A stretch of 64,000 nt of DNA from SPDF01 sp963699825 (GTDB lineage: Bacteria; Gemmatimonadota; Gemmatimonadetes; Gemmatimonadales; GWC2-71-9), in the NCBI GenBank assembly GCA_963699825.1, contig CAVOVI010000012.1, forward strand, positions 15,667-79,666, given 5' to 3'. Below are positions 7,867 through 18,355 of the stretch, in pieces; the stretch's first letter is position 1, and each line of letters begins with the position of its first letter. The translations under genes and the position numbers were made by a program. Under the pieces are notes generated by a model. That model was not told the origin of the DNA, made no database searches, and saw nothing but the letters and a program-made list of their open reading frames with translations.

Positions 7867-9551
7867 CGAGCGCCCGTGTCGTGCGCGCCGCCGGCGCGCT
7901 GGTCGAGGTGGCCCCGCTGCCGCAGGCGGCGCTCTACGAGATCGTACGCGTCGGCCAGCGCCGACTGCTCGGCGAGGTGATTCGCGTCCAGGGTGAGACT
8001 GCCACCGTGCAGGTGTTCGAAGACACCACCGGGCTGGCGCTTGAAGAGCCGGTGGAGGCCACCGGTGCTCCGCTGCAGGCCGAGCTTGGCCCCGGACTCC
8101 TCGGCTCGGTGCTCGACGGCACCGGGCGTCCACTGAGTCGTCTCGCCGACCAGGAAGGGAACTTTCTCTCCACCGGCACCGTGGCGCCGACGCTTGACCG
8201 ATCGCGTCGATGGGTGTTCACGCCATCCGCGAAGGTGGGGGATCGCATGGCTGCCGGCGATGAACTCGGCACCGTGGAGGAGAATGAAGGCATCACGCAC
8301 AAGATCCTGGTGCCCCCGGCGTCGAGTGGTGTGCTCGCCGAGATCGCGGCGGGGACCTACGCGGTGGACGAGCCATTCGGGCGGTTGGAGGATGGGACCA
8401 TTCTCACCTTGATGCAGCGCTGGCCGGTGCGTGTCCCGAGGCCGGTGGAGCGCTGGCTCCCCGCCGACCGTCCGTTCATTACAGGACAACGAGTCTTCGA
8501 CTTCCTCTTCCCGGTCGCCGAAGGGGGCGCGGTCGCGGTCCCGGGAGGGTTCGGCACCGGCAAGACGGTCATTGAACAGTCACTCGCCAAGTATTCCATG
8601 GCCGACATCGTGGTGTATGTCGGTTGCGGGGAGCGCGGTAATGAAATGGCCGATGTGCTCGAGGAGTTTCCACGGCTGGAGGATCCTCGGACCGGACGGT
8701 CCTTGATGGACCGGACGGTGCTCGTGGTGAACACCTCCAACATGCCCGTGGCGGCGCGTGAAGCCTCCGTCTATCTCGGACTGACGATCGCCGAGTACTA
8801 CCGCGACATGGGATACCGCGTGGCGATGATGGCCGACTCGCTGAGCCGGTGGGCGGAGGCGCTCCGTGAAATCGGCTCACTCCTCCGCGAGATGCCCGGT
8901 GAAGAGGGATATCCCACCTCCCTCGGCAATCGGCTTGGAAAACTTTTCGAGCGCGCGGGGCGGGCACAGGCGCTGGGCGCGGCGAAACGAGAGGGCGCCG
9001 TTACCCTGATCAACGCACTCTCACCTCCGGGAGGTGACTTCTCCGAGCCGGTGACCCAGGCGGCGCTGCGGGTGGCCGGTGCGCTCTGGGCGCTCGACGC
9101 GGCACTGGCGCACCAGCGCCAGTTCCCCGCGGTAGACTGGGAAACGAGCTACAGCCTGCAGGCCCTCGATGTCATGCCCTGGTTCGAGGAACATGGAGGG
9201 AAGGAGTGGACGGCACTGCGGCGGGAGACGTTCGCGCTGCTGCAGCGCGACCGGGAACTGCGGGAAGTGGCGGGCCTGGTTGGGCCCGACGCACTGGAGG
9301 ATCAAGACCGCCTCATCCTGGAAACGGCACGGCTGCTCCGGGAGTTCCTCATCGGACAGAGCGCATACGATCCCGCCGACGCCACTTCGCCGGTGACGAA
9401 GACCTGGAAGCTCGCCGATACGATTCTCCGCTTTCATCGTGCGGGCGTCGAGTCGATTACCGGAGGCGGTCTGATGGCGGCCATCGATGTGGCGGAGGTG
9501 CGGCGCGCACTCACCGCGCTGCGGGCATCGCCGGAAGGAATGACACCATGA
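7863..9551 (+). CDS. atpA: V-type ATPase catalytic subunit A
   Basis: 562 residues starting at GTG. It has the N-terminal beta-barrel (about residues 1-70), the A-type bulge domain (about 110-190), the nucleotide-binding domain with Walker A GGFGTGKT at 228-235, and GCGERGNEM, whose Glu257 is the catalytic/ERGNE glutamate. MADSLSRWAEALREI and NRLGKLFERAGRAQ are also typical. Intact Walker A marks this as the hydrolysing or synthesising subunit. Overlaps F upstream and B downstream by 4 bases. Confidence 0.96.
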   Translation: MTSARVVRAAGALVEVAPLPQAALYEIVRVGQRRLLGEVIRVQGETATVQVFEDTTGLALEEPVEATGAPLQAELGPGLLGSVLDGTGRPLSRLADQEGNFLSTGTVAPTLDRSRRWVFTPSAKVGDRMAAGDELGTVEENEGITHKILVPPASSGVLAEIAAGTYAVDEPFGRLEDGTILTLMQRWPVRVPRPVERWLPADRPFITGQRVFDFLFPVAEGGAVAVPGGFGTGKTVIEQSLAKYSMADIVVYVGCGERGNEMADVLEEFPRLEDPRTGRSLMDRTVLVVNTSNMPVAAREASVYLGLTIAEYYRDMGYRVAMMADSLSRWAEALREIGSLLREMPGEEGYPTSLGNRLGKLFERAGRAQALGAAKREGAVTLINALSPPGGDFSEPVTQAALRVAGALWALDAALAHQRQFPAVDWETSYSLQALDVMPWFEEHGGKEWTALRRETFALLQRDRELREVAGLVGPDALEDQDRLILETARLLREFLIGQSAYDPADATSPVTKTWKLADTILRFHRAGVESITGGGLMAAIDVAEVRRALTALRASPEGMTP

Positions 9552-10930
9552 GCGGCACTCCCCGGACCTATGCCGGTGCCGACTCGGCTGCCGGACCGCT
9601 GCTGACGGTGTCGCATGCCCACCGCGCCGTGCTCGGGGAATGGGTGCGCATCGCCACGCCGGGCCAGCCGGTGCGCCGGGGGCAGGTCATCGACGTCGGC
9701 CGGGATACAACTGTCGTCCAGGTGTTCGAGGACACGGTTGGGCTGGCGCCCGCCGGGACTGGCGTCACACTCACCGGCGACATTGCCCGGGCGGTGGTGG
9801 GGGAAGAACTGCTGGGGCGGGTCTTTGCCGGCTCCGGCGCGCCGCTCGACGGACTGCCGCCTCCGGTGGGGTCGGCGCGGCGCGCCGCCTGGGCTGCACC
9901 ACTCAATCCGGTCTGTCGCCGCAAGCCCGCCGACTTCATCGAGACCGGTATTTCCGCCATCGACGGCATGAACACCCTCGTGCGCGGACAGAAACTTCCG
10001 ATCTTCTCCGGTGCCGGCCTCCCCGGCCTCGAGCTGGCGGCCCGCGTCGTCGCGGATGCGCGGACCACGCACGGCGAGCCGTTCGCGGTCATCTTCGTCG
10101 CGATCGGATTGACGCAGCGGGAGACGCAGCACTTCCTGCAGCGCTTCGAGTCGAGCGAAGCGCTGGCGCGGAGCGTGTTCTACCTGAACCGCACCGGCGA
10201 TCCGACGATCGAGCGACTGCTGGCCCCGCGCCTCGCGCTGGCGCAGGCGGAATACCTCGCCTTCGAGCGGGGGATGCAGGTCCTGGTGGTCCTGGCCGAT
10301 GCCACCAACTACTGCGAGGCGCTGCGCGAGCTCGGCGCGGCGCGCGAGGAGATTCCCGGCCGCCGCGGCTACCCGGGATACATGTACACCGACCTCGCCA
10401 CCATCTTCGAGCGGGCCGGTGTCGTGCGCGGGTCGGAGGGCTCCATCACGCAGTTGCCAATTCTCTCGATGCCCGACGACGACATCACGCACCCCATTCC
10501 CGACCTGACCGGCTACATCACCGAGGGGCAGATCGTGCTGAGCCGCGAACTCGACCGGCGTGGCGTCTTTCCGCCGATCGACGTGCTCCCCTCCCTCTCC
10601 CGGCTGATGGGCGCAGGCATCGGTGCCGGGACCGCGCCCGATCATCGGCGCTGGTCCGACCAGCTCTACGCCATCTATGCCCAGGGACGGGAGGCGCGGC
10701 TCACGGCGGCCATCGTCGGCGAATCGGGGCTTCCTCCGGCCGATCGACGGGCGCTCGAGTTCACCGAGCGATTCGAGAAGGAGTTCATCGACCAGGGCGG
10801 CGCACGCCGCACCATTGGCGAGACCCTCGAGATCGGGTGGACCCTCCTGGAGACCCTCCCGCGTGAGGACCTGCACCGAATTCCCGAAGAGGCGTGGGCC
10901 CGCCGGAGTGGGCGCGAGGCGGCGACATGA
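9548..10930 (+). CDS. atpB: V-type ATPase regulatory subunit B
   Basis: 460 residues. The sequence follows the A/B ATPase fold but has FSGAGLPGLELAARV where subunit A has its Walker A, so it lacks the GxGKT lysine, as expected of the non-catalytic subunit. Other signatures are DFIETGISAIDGMNTLVRG, DDITHPIPDLTGYITEGQI and FPPIDVLPSLSRLM. The ATG overlaps the stop of subunit A. An upstream in-frame extension would run through subunit A and is rejected. Confidence 0.95.
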   Translation: MSGTPRTYAGADSAAGPLLTVSHAHRAVLGEWVRIATPGQPVRRGQVIDVGRDTTVVQVFEDTVGLAPAGTGVTLTGDIARAVVGEELLGRVFAGSGAPLDGLPPPVGSARRAAWAAPLNPVCRRKPADFIETGISAIDGMNTLVRGQKLPIFSGAGLPGLELAARVVADARTTHGEPFAVIFVAIGLTQRETQHFLQRFESSEALARSVFYLNRTGDPTIERLLAPRLALAQAEYLAFERGMQVLVVLADATNYCEALRELGAAREEIPGRRGYPGYMYTDLATIFERAGVVRGSEGSITQLPILSMPDDDITHPIPDLTGYITEGQIVLSRELDRRGVFPPIDVLPSLSRLMGAGIGAGTAPDHRRWSDQLYAIYAQGREARLTAAIVGESGLPPADRRALEFTERFEKEFIDQGGARRTIGETLEIGWTLLETLPREDLHRIPEEAWARRSGREAAT

Positions 10931-11563
10931 AGGTCCTCGGCCCACCGACCCGATCGAACCTCATCCGGCATCGGCGCCGACTCGAGCGGGTGCGCAAGGG
11001 CATCGACCTGCTCACCCGGAAGCGACGGGCGCTGGTGGCCGACCTGTTTCGCGTGGCCACGCCCGCCATCGAGGCGCGTGGCCGGGTGGAGGCGAGCGCG
11101 GCTCGCGCCTACCCGGCGCTGCTCGGCGCGGCGGCGACGCACGGCGCCGCCGGCATCGAAGCGATGGGGTGGCCCGCCCGACAGGTAGAGGTGGAGTTGA
11201 CGGTGACGGAATCGTGGGGAGTGGCGAGCGGTGCGGTGCAGCGATTGACCCCGGTGCGGCGCACGCTCGAGGCACGGGGACAGGCGCCGCCACTGACGGG
11301 CCCGGCGGCGGCCACCGCGGCGAACGAGTTCGAGCAGATGGTCGAGCTCCTGCTCGACGCGGCATCGACGGAGCTGCTGCTGCGACGGCTGGCCGAGGCG
11401 CTCCGCCGGACCTCACGCCAGGTCAACACGCTGGAGAACCGCGTCGCGCCGGGGCTCTGCCGCGGAGATTCACCGGGTCCGCGCCCTTCTCGAGGAGCGG
11501 GAACGGGAGGATCACACCAGGCTCAAGCACCTCCTCCGGCTGCGGCGAGAAGCCGGCGAGTGA
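10927..11563 (+). CDS. atpD: V-type ATPase subunit D (central rotor shaft), frame-broken at the 3' end
   Basis: Rotor shaft coiled coil. The N-terminus MKVLGPPTRSNLIRHRRRLE and KGIDLLTRKRRALVADLF are classic, as is RTSRQVNTLENRVAPGL near the end. One extra base near 11457 breaks the frame. Skipping it gives AAEIHRVRALLEEREREDHT, then RLKHLLRLRREAGE and a TGA, the expected C-terminal helix. Repaired length is 211 residues, usual for the family. Last gene of the operon; it converges on the pirin gene 3 bases away. Confidence 0.88.
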
Positions 11564-11566
11564 CCC

Positions 11567-12466
11567 TCAACCTGTCCCTATCTCTCCAAGTCCTCCGGCG
11601 CGGTACTTCTCCACGACTGTTCTGATCTCCGCCATCGTGTTCATCACGAAGGGCCCCGACCGTGCCACCGGCTCCCCGATCGGCGGACCGGCCAGGAGGA
11701 GGAGCTCCGTGCGCGCGCCATCCACCGGGACGCGCATGGCGACCGGGCCACTCTTCCCCCCAAATCGGACCAACTGATCCCGGGAGGTGACGGCGCCATC
11801 GCTCCCGAGCTGCGCCTGGCCGGCGAGGACATAGGCCATCGCCTCGGTGCCATCGGGAAGTGGCTGGCTGATGGTCGTCCCCGGTTCGAGCGTCCAGTGC
11901 AGGTAGGTGATCGGCGTGCGGAGCGGCAGGGTCGCCCGGGCCCCGAGGGCCTCGCCGGCGATGACACGCACGGTGGCCCTGCCATCGGCGGAGCGCGCAA
12001 GGGGGATGTCAACCGCCGGGACATCTCCGTAGCGCGGCGCCATCTGCTTGTCGCGTGCGGGGAGGTTGATCCACAGCTGGATGGCCTCGAGTGTTCCGCC
12101 ACCGTTGCGGAGTGACTCGGCGGGCATTTCAGAGTGAACGATGCCGGACCCCGTGGTCATCCACTGGACATCGCCGGGGCCGAGCCGGCCGTGGTTTCCC
12201 GCCGAATCACGGTGTTCCAGGCCACCCTGCAGCACGTAACTGACCACCTCGAATCCGGCGTGCGGATGGGGCGGGACCCCTGTCCCGGCCCCGGGGGCGA
12301 TCGTCACCGGTCCGAGGCGGTCGAGGAGGAGGAAGGGATCGATTTCGCGTGCGGCCGCGGAGGGGAAGGGGCGGTAGACGGTGATTCCTTCCCCCTCGGG
12401 CGTGGCTACGCCGGGGAGGAGGCCGGCGCTTGCTCGGCCGTCGGGGGCACCACGGGTGTGGGGCAT
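11567..12466 (-). CDS. Pirin-family bicupin
   Basis: 299 residues with two cupin domains. Metal ligands of the N-terminal cupin are visible in PPHPHAGFEVVSYV (His pair) and SGIVHSEMP (His, Glu). Pirins bind Fe and some oxidise quercetin, while others modulate redox enzymes (known for the family); the substrate here is unknown. The ATG was chosen because AGGAG lies 9 bases upstream; an earlier TTG is less likely. It is transcribed divergently from the MarR gene, and the shared region carries a MarR-type operator. Confidence 0.85.
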   Translation of the reverse strand: MPHTRGAPDGRASAGLLPGVATPEGEGITVYRPFPSAAAREIDPFLLLDRLGPVTIAPGAGTGVPPHPHAGFEVVSYVLQGGLEHRDSAGNHGRLGPGDVQWMTTGSGIVHSEMPAESLRNGGGTLEAIQLWINLPARDKQMAPRYGDVPAVDIPLARSADGRATVRVIAGEALGARATLPLRTPITYLHWTLEPGTTISQPLPDGTEAMAYVLAGQAQLGSDGAVTSRDQLVRFGGKSGPVAMRVPVDGARTELLLLAGPPIGEPVARSGPFVMNTMAEIRTVVEKYRAGGLGEIGTG

Positions 12467-12495
12467 GGGGGTATTCTCCTGGCCGGACGTGAGAC

Positions 12496-12524
12496 TTGAC
12501 AATTCGTGTTACAACACATAATAT
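12496..12524 (+). promoter_or_regulatory. Sigma-70-type promoter of the MarR gene (leaderless)
   Basis: TTGACA at 12496-12501 and TAATAT at 12519-12524 are separated by exactly 17 bases, a near-consensus promoter. The predicted transcription start, about 7 bases past the -10, coincides with the ATG at 12531. The mRNA would therefore be leaderless, and no Shine-Dalgarno is present. Confidence 0.75.
12506..12517. promoter_or_regulatory. MarR-type operator in the pirin/MarR intergenic region
   Basis: The perfect inverted repeat GTGTT-ac-AACAC lies inside the -35/-10 spacer of the MarR promoter and upstream of the divergent pirin gene. It differs by one base from the ideal palindrome GTGTTATAACAC. 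A near copy precedes the nitroreductase gene. Binding by the adjacent MarR protein is inferred. Confidence 0.65.
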
Positions 12525-12530
12525 TCAGGT

Positions 12531-13010
12531 ATGAGCCAACTCGCAAGGGAACTGAAGCAGGCCCGGCCCTTTCCCTCACCGGTCCCGGAAGCGCTGCTCG
12601 GCATCATGCGTACTGCCGCGCTGGTGGAGCTGCGGCTCGCCGACGTGTTCCGTCCATACGGCCTGACGCCCACGCAGTACAACGTGCTCCGCATCCTGCG
12701 CGGGGCAGGGGCGGAGGGATTGCCGCGCTGCGAGGTGCAGAGCCGCCTGGTGGCGCCGGTGGCGGATACGACTCGGCTGCTCGACCGGCTCGAGCGGATG
12801 GGGTTCGTGGCCCGGACGCGGAGCACCGAAGATCGGCGGGTTGTCACGTCGAAGATCACGCCCCGTGGGCTGGCTGTGCTGGAGAAAGTGGCCAAGCCGC
12901 TGCAGGCGTTCCAGGAGAAGGAAATAGGGCAGATCTCCGATGCCCGCCTTCGCACGTTGATCGATATTCTCGACGAGGTGCGTCGGATCACCCCTTCGCA
13001 TCGCGGGTAG
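12531..13010 (+). CDS. MarR-family transcriptional regulator
   Basis: 159 residues. The winged helix is in the middle: LTPTQYNVLRILRGAG, LPRCEVQSRL (recognition-helix region), ADTTRLLDRLERMGFVAR and the wing RSTEDRRVVTSKITPRG. N- and C-terminal helices give the dimer interface. No conserved sensing Cys is apparent apart from one Cys in the helix before recognition (LPRCEVQ). Its neighbours (pirin, nitroreductase) and the shared operators suggest control of a quinone- or electrophile-stress response, as for MhqR/YodB of Bacillus (analogy). Confidence 0.88.
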   Translation: MSQLARELKQARPFPSPVPEALLGIMRTAALVELRLADVFRPYGLTPTQYNVLRILRGAGAEGLPRCEVQSRLVAPVADTTRLLDRLERMGFVARTRSTEDRRVVTSKITPRGLAVLEKVAKPLQAFQEKEIGQISDARLRTLIDILDEVRRITPSHRG

Positions 13011-13014
13011 TACT

Positions 13015-13039
13015 GGCCCCGGGTTCCGGGGCCTTGTTT
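13015..13039 (+). terminator. Intrinsic terminator between MarR and nitroreductase genes
   Basis: GGCCCCGG-GTT-CCGGGGCC is a perfect 8-bp stem with a 3-base loop, followed by TTGTTT. It should separate the two transcripts, so the nitroreductase relies on its own operator-bearing promoter. Confidence 0.65.
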
Positions 13040-13050
13040 GAAAGATATAT

Positions 13051-13062
13051 GTGTTATCACAC
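13051..13062. promoter_or_regulatory. Second MarR-type operator, upstream of the nitroreductase
   Basis: GTGTTATCACAC differs by one base from GTGTTATAACAC and by two from the site at 12506-12517. In both places a TAATA(T/A) -10-like box follows directly downstream. AAGGAG lies 9 bases before the nitroreductase ATG, so this transcript has a normal leader. Confidence 0.6.
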
Positions 13063-13081
13063 TAATAAGGAGCACACGGAC

Positions 13082-13699
13082 ATGATTACCACACCCCTCG
13101 GACAGGCTGTTGTTGAGGCAGCCGAGTCGCGCCGGTCGATTCGGCGCTACACCGACACGCCTGTCACCGATGGCGAACTCGAACACCTCCTCGGGAGCGC
13201 CGGGCAGGCGCCCTCCGCCTTCAACGTCCAGCCCTGGCGCTGGGTGGCGGTGAGGGACCAGCAGCTCAAGGACAAGTTGCAGGCCGCGGCCAATGGCCAG
13301 CCGCAGGTCGGCGCCGCGCCGGTGTTGCTGGTGCTGTATACCGACATGCGCGATGCACTGGACAACATTGAAGAGACGTTCTCGCCCACTTTGCCCGCCG
13401 AGAAGGCGGCCGGGACGAAAGCGCACCTGCGCAAGACGCTTGGCGCCACATCCGATGTCGATCGGGAGGGCTGGGGTGCCGAGCAGAGTTACATCGCGCT
13501 GGGCTACCTGCTTCTGATCGCAGAGAGCATGGGGCTGGGCACCTCGCCGATGCTCGGCTTCGACCCGGGACAGGTGAAGTCAATCCTGGGGCTGCCGGAG
13601 TATGCGCGGGTGCCGGCGCTCGTGGCGCTGGGATACCCGGCGGAGGATGGTTTCGAGTCGCCCCGGCACTCGGTGGAGCGGGTGTTGATCCGGCGCTGA
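13082..13699 (+). CDS. Nitroreductase-family FMN oxidoreductase
   Basis: 205 residues. The FMN-binding start ESRRSIRRYTDTPVT is typical of the family, followed by SAFNVQPWRWVAVRD and the C-terminal IAESMGLGTSPMLGFDP. Such enzymes reduce nitro compounds and quinones with NAD(P)H; YodC/MhqN-type members are induced by quinones (family knowledge). The substrate here is not known. The ATG has AAGGAG upstream. The gene ends directly against the convergent Cys-rich gene with no gap. Confidence 0.85.
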   Translation: MITTPLGQAVVEAAESRRSIRRYTDTPVTDGELEHLLGSAGQAPSAFNVQPWRWVAVRDQQLKDKLQAAANGQPQVGAAPVLLVLYTDMRDALDNIEETFSPTLPAEKAAGTKAHLRKTLGATSDVDREGWGAEQSYIALGYLLLIAESMGLGTSPMLGFDPGQVKSILGLPEYARVPALVALGYPAEDGFESPRHSVERVLIRR

Positions 13700-14218
13700 T
13701 TACTTGCGGAAGGTGGAGCGCACGCCCGCGGCTTCGATGGCGGCCGCCATCGCGGCGCTGAGGTCGCGACGCACGTCCTCGGAGGGGAGCAACTGGATCC
13801 GCCCGCAGCCGTTGCAGGTGCGGACCGGGCCGCGCACGGCGGCCGTCACGGCGGGAAGGCCTGGAAAGGGGAGGGTGCCATGCACCTCGCCGATGCCGGC
13901 ATCAGGCTGCCAGACGCGATTGGCGCAGGCGTAGCAACTGAGGGTCCCTGCGGTTGTCGTCGGGTGGGCCATCGGGATGTGGCCGCCCTCGAGCAGGGCC
14001 GCCTCGAGTTCGGCAACGAACCCCGCCCGTGGTTGCCGGCGGTCAGTGCAGCCGTTGCCGCAGACCTTGAAGGGGAGTCCCTGGAGGGAGAGTTCGATCT
14101 GTCCGGCGGCGGCGTGGCACCACGCCACCGCCTGCTGCGTGAGTGGCCCACCGCACCCGAGGCACGCCACCGGTTCCCGGCCCAGAAGGCGCCAACGCCA
14201 ATACCAGAGTCGTCTCAC
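13700..14218 (-). CDS. Cys-rich putative zinc-ribbon protein
   Basis: 172 residues starting at GTG (RRLWYWRWRLLGREP). Cys clusters are CLGCG, CGNGC, CYAC and CNGCG, enough for two zinc ribbons. No catalytic motif was recognised. The gene follows the desaturase on the same strand with a 22-base gap and may be its cotranscribed partner, but nothing in the sequence shows that they interact. Confidence 0.6.
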   Translation of the reverse strand: MRRLWYWRWRLLGREPVACLGCGGPLTQQAVAWCHAAAGQIELSLQGLPFKVCGNGCTDRRQPRAGFVAELEAALLEGGHIPMAHPTTTAGTLSCYACANRVWQPDAGIGEVHGTLPFPGLPAVTAAVRGPVRTCNGCGRIQLLPSEDVRRDLSAAMAAAIEAAGVRSTFRK

Positions 14219-14240
14219 GTCTGGTCGGGTCGGGCGCCCG

Positions 14241-15338
14241 TCAGGCGGCGGTGGCCAGTGGCTGGATGCTGAGCCGCTTGAGTGACTTGTAGTGCGAAGC
14301 CACCGCTTCGAGCAGCGTCGCGTGCTGGTTGTACGGCAGGCCGTGCGCCAGCGCGGTCTCCTTCACGATCCCGCTGATGGCGGGGTAGTGAATGCTGCAC
14401 ACCTTCGGGAAGAGGTGGTGCTCCACCTGGAAGTTGAGTCCCCCGACATACCAGCAGAGCAGCCAGTTGTTCGGGCCGAAGTCGGAGGTCGTTTCCATTT
14501 CGTGCTGCATCCAGGCCGATCCCATGGCGCCGGCCGCGTCCGGGGTCGGATAGGTGATGTCCTCCACGACGTGGGCGAGCTGGAAGACGACGCCGAGAAT
14601 GGTGCCCGCCACGAGGTTCATTGCCACGAACCCGATGGCGAACTGCCACCAGGCGACGCTGACGACGAAGAACGGAATGAGGATGGCCCACGTGTAGTAG
14701 AAGGCCTTCCCGATGAACAGGCCGGCGACTTCCTTCCGCGGGTTCTTGCGGTCCAGAAACGGCCCGATGTCCTTCTGGAGGAAGTACTTGTAGTCCTTCA
14801 CGAAGACCCAGAACAGCGTCGAGAAACTGTAGGCCAGGAATCCGTAGAGATGCTGAAAGCGGTGGAAGGGCTTCCACTCGGTGTGCGGCGAGAGCCGGAG
14901 GAGGGGCGAGACGGTGAGGTCCTCGTCGAGCCCTTCGATGTTGGTGTAGGTGTGGTGAATCACGTTGTGGGTGACCTTCCACATGTATCCGTTGGCGCCG
15001 CACATGTCGAACGACCACCCGATGATCCGGTTGACCGTGGCGTTGTTCGAGTAGGCGCCGTGCAGGGCGTCGTGCGAGATGCTGAAGCCGATACCGGCCA
15101 GTCCCACGCCCATCACCATCGCGAGCCCAAGCATGGTCCACGGTTCGAACCGGTTGCTGAGAATCATCCCATACGGGACGAAGGTGACGGCGAGGAGGAT
15201 CAGTCCCTTCAGGACCATCCGCCAGTCGGCTTTGTCGGAGAGGCCGCGGGAGGTGAAGTAGTCGGCGACCCGCGCCTTCACGTCATCCGAGAACGACGCA
15301 GCGTCGCGGCTGGGGAAGGTGACTCGAATTGTTGACAT
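14241..15338 (-). CDS. Membrane fatty-acid desaturase, front-end type
   Basis: 365 residues with several transmembrane helices and three histidine boxes: HDALH, HNVIHH and QVEHH. They bind the di-iron centre. Gln replacing the first His of the third box (QxxHH) is the hallmark of front-end (delta-5/delta-6-like) desaturases. No fused cytochrome b5 domain is present. The internal ATG (MSTIRVTFPSR) is preferred over an upstream one because family members begin here. Product regiochemistry is unknown. Confidence 0.85.
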   Translation of the reverse strand: MSTIRVTFPSRDAASFSDDVKARVADYFTSRGLSDKADWRMVLKGLILLAVTFVPYGMILSNRFEPWTMLGLAMVMGVGLAGIGFSISHDALHGAYSNNATVNRIIGWSFDMCGANGYMWKVTHNVIHHTYTNIEGLDEDLTVSPLLRLSPHTEWKPFHRFQHLYGFLAYSFSTLFWVFVKDYKYFLQKDIGPFLDRKNPRKEVAGLFIGKAFYYTWAILIPFFVVSVAWWQFAIGFVAMNLVAGTILGVVFQLAHVVEDITYPTPDAAGAMGSAWMQHEMETTSDFGPNNWLLCWYVGGLNFQVEHHLFPKVCSIHYPAISGIVKETALAHGLPYNQHATLLEAVASHYKSLKRLSIQPLATAA

Positions 15339-15436
15339 CGGGAACCGCGCCTTCCGCCCGTCGAGGGCGGCCAGAGAAAAGGGCATGCAAAGGGAATATA
15401 GCGTGCGGTGCACGCTTCCGCCCCTCGATACCCGAC

Positions 15437-17493
<2,057 letters not shown>

Positions 17494-17494
<1 letters not shown>

Positions 17495-18195
17495 CAGCGG
17501 TACCCGGCGCCGGGATAGAGGAGGTTGATCGTCAGGAGGAAGATCGGGTCGAAGACATAGCTGAAGACCTGCCATGCGATCAGGATGCCGATGATCCCGA
17601 GGCCGCGGTTGTTCCAGATGAACTCCTGGTACTTCACGGTGGCGGCGTCGCTCAGGAAGAGCGGAACCACGCCGCTGCCGTCGAGCGGCGGGAAGGGGAA
17701 GAGGTTCAGGACCGCCAGCAGCAGGTTCAGCGAGAGCACCACGCTCAGGATGAAGACGACTGAAGACCAGATCGTCCCTGCACCCGTGGCCGCGAGCTGG
17801 TCAAAGCCGGCGCGCTCCGGTGCGAAGAAGAGACCGGCGCTGGCCCCGAGCCGGAGCGCGGCAAAGGCGAGAAGGACCAGGAGGAGGTTGGCGGCGGGGC
17901 CGGCGAGCGCCATCCAGGCGGCCCGCTTCGGGTGTCGCCTGGCCCAGGCGGGGTCGTAGGGGGCACTGGCGAAGCCGATAGGCCAGCCGGTCAGCAGGGC
18001 GCTGATCAGTGGAATCCAGAGCAGCCCCATGGGCTCCCGCCGGATGTGGGGGCGGGGGTCGAGCGACACCTGCCCGCCATGATAGGCTGTCTTGTCCCCG
18101 CCGAGCATGGCGGCCCAGGCGTGCGCCGCCTCGTGGAGGGTGACCGAGAAGAGGAAGACGGCGTAATAGGCGAGGGCCTGGCCGATGTCTGGCAT
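17494..18195 (-). CDS. Site-2 protease family (M50) membrane metalloprotease
   Basis: 233 residues, about six hydrophobic helices. Zinc-binding HEAAH (VTLHEAAHAWAA) is in the first transmembrane segment, and the third ligand lies in NLFPFPPLDGSGV, matching NxxPxxxLDG. Such proteases cut substrates within the membrane (known for the family); the target here is unknown. It lies divergently from the cold-shock gene. Confidence 0.88.
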
Positions 18196-18247
18196 CCTGA
18201 AGTATCGCCTTGGTTCGGGGTCTGTTCGGTTTCCGCCTGAGGCGGTC

Positions 18248-18275
18248 TTGTGCGTTCAGGGGGCGTGTCTTACCT
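18248..18275 (+). promoter_or_regulatory. Putative promoter of the cold-shock gene
   Basis: TTGTGC and TTACCT are 16 bases apart. This would start RNA near 18282, giving a leader of about 210 bases before the cold-shock ATG. The boxes are only fair matches to consensus. Confidence 0.35.
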
Positions 18276-18328
18276 TGGCTGTGCGGAAACACGCCTTTCG
18301 GCGTGGACTAGTGCCGGGTTTCACTCAG

Positions 18329-18355
18329 GGGCTCGCATTCGCGGTGCCCTTTTTT
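18329..18355 (+). terminator. Terminator-like hairpin inside the cold-shock leader (possible attenuator)
   Basis: GGGGC-T-CGC-ATTC-GCG-GT-GCCC can form a two-part stem and is followed at once by TTTTTT. A short perfect hairpin (CACGCC-TTTC-GGCGTG) lies about 25 bases upstream. Since the only downstream plus-strand gene is the cold-shock gene, premature termination here would control it. Confidence 0.45.

Noticed and set aside
9434..10945. Minus-strand frame of about 500 codons opposite subunit B
   Set aside because: No family match; the plus strand encodes an unmistakable V-ATPase subunit B.
14292..15335. Plus-strand frame opposite the desaturase
   Set aside because: Shadow of the desaturase gene with its conserved histidine boxes on the minus strand.
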